A stretch of DNA of 13,649 nt from CAYWBI01 sp964456445. GTDB taxonomy: Bacteria > Calditrichota > Calditrichia > Calditrichales > J004. Position numbers and translations under genes: made by a program. Shown piece by piece: positions 13,610-13,649 of this stretch (position 1 is the first letter of the stretch; the number at the start of each line of letters is the position of its first letter). Where the stretch lies: assembly GCA_964456445.1 (NCBI GenBank), contig CAYWBI010000105.1, positions 1-13,649 of the forward strand. Reading direction: 5' to 3'. The notes under the pieces were generated by a model, which had not been told where the DNA came from, searched no databases, and worked only from the letters and a program-made list of their open reading frames with translations.

Positions 13610-13649
13610 TCATGCTGTAGGAATTGGAATGCCGGTCTTTATTACGGCT
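13610..13649 (-). CDS. Possible C-terminal end of an upstream gene (partial)
   Basis: The minus strand at the right edge reads AVIKTGIPIPTA followed by TGA (13612-13610). The gap to the pepT start (about 108 bp) is a normal intergenic distance, and the residues look like a protein C-terminus. Only 12 codons are visible, so this could be chance. Between it and pepT, AACCC/GGGTT arms around 13566-13585 could form a weak stem. Confidence 0.3.
   Translation of the reverse strand, partial: AVIKTGIPIPTA

Noticed and set aside
1..13649. CRISPR array, insertion sequence, prophage or toxin-antitoxin module
   Set aside because: No spaced direct repeats, transposase, integrase or small paired genes were seen on either strand.

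Overview
The window looks like the chromosome of an FCB-group bacterium outside the classical Bacteroidia (Ignavibacteriota, Calditrichota or a related lineage). The main clue is the protein at 4929-5705. It ends in a type A sorting domain with the signature NYPNPFNPSTRI, which marks cargo of the type IX secretion system (T9SS) and takes this form in those groups. Lipoproteins with Cys lipoboxes and an outer-membrane barrel ending in Phe confirm a two-membrane envelope. Base composition is moderate to AT-rich, and ribosome-binding sites are AGGA/GGAGG-like.

Left part (1-1944, minus strand). A GTG-started phosphohexomutase (GlmM/PMM family) is followed 11 nt later by a lone EutN/CcmL-type microcompartment vertex protein. 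After about 105 nt comes the start of a VIT/CCC1-type iron/manganese transporter, cut by the window edge. No other microcompartment gene is visible. A 465-bp gap (1945-2409) separates this block from the next. It carries eight perfect copies of a 7-bp tandem repeat and a cluster of short direct repeats.

Redox operon (2410-5705, plus strand). Four tightly packed genes encode a lipoprotein redoxin (CPPC), a periplasmic TlpA/ResA-like thioredoxin (WCKPC), an outer-membrane beta-barrel resembling DUF6029, and a second redoxin (CPTC) fused to a T9SS sorting domain. The first and last are clear paralogues sent to different places, and both lack the usual thioredoxin cis-proline. The barrel has a C-X4-C pair next to its last strand. 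Together they suggest a thiol-disulfide or metal-handling route across the envelope. This is the most interesting unit in the window.

Middle (5807-8606). On the minus strand lie a COX15/CtaA heme A synthase, convergent with the redox operon, and a solitary FecCD/BtuC-type ABC permease with no ATPase or binding protein beside it. Divergent from the permease is a small NqrM-like cysteine membrane protein, ending at a strong bidirectional terminator. Heme A, thioredoxins and NqrM-like iron delivery all point to respiratory-complex biogenesis, but the link is inferred from proximity.

Right part (8646-13649, minus strand). This holds a GH13 alpha-amylase-family lipoprotein with an N-terminal glycogen-binding-like domain, a tRNA-Thr(CGU) with its own terminator and a candidate promoter, an unrecognised 130-residue protein, and a DUF971 protein downstream of peptidase T in a two-gene operon. 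The last 40 bases may hold the C-terminus of another gene.
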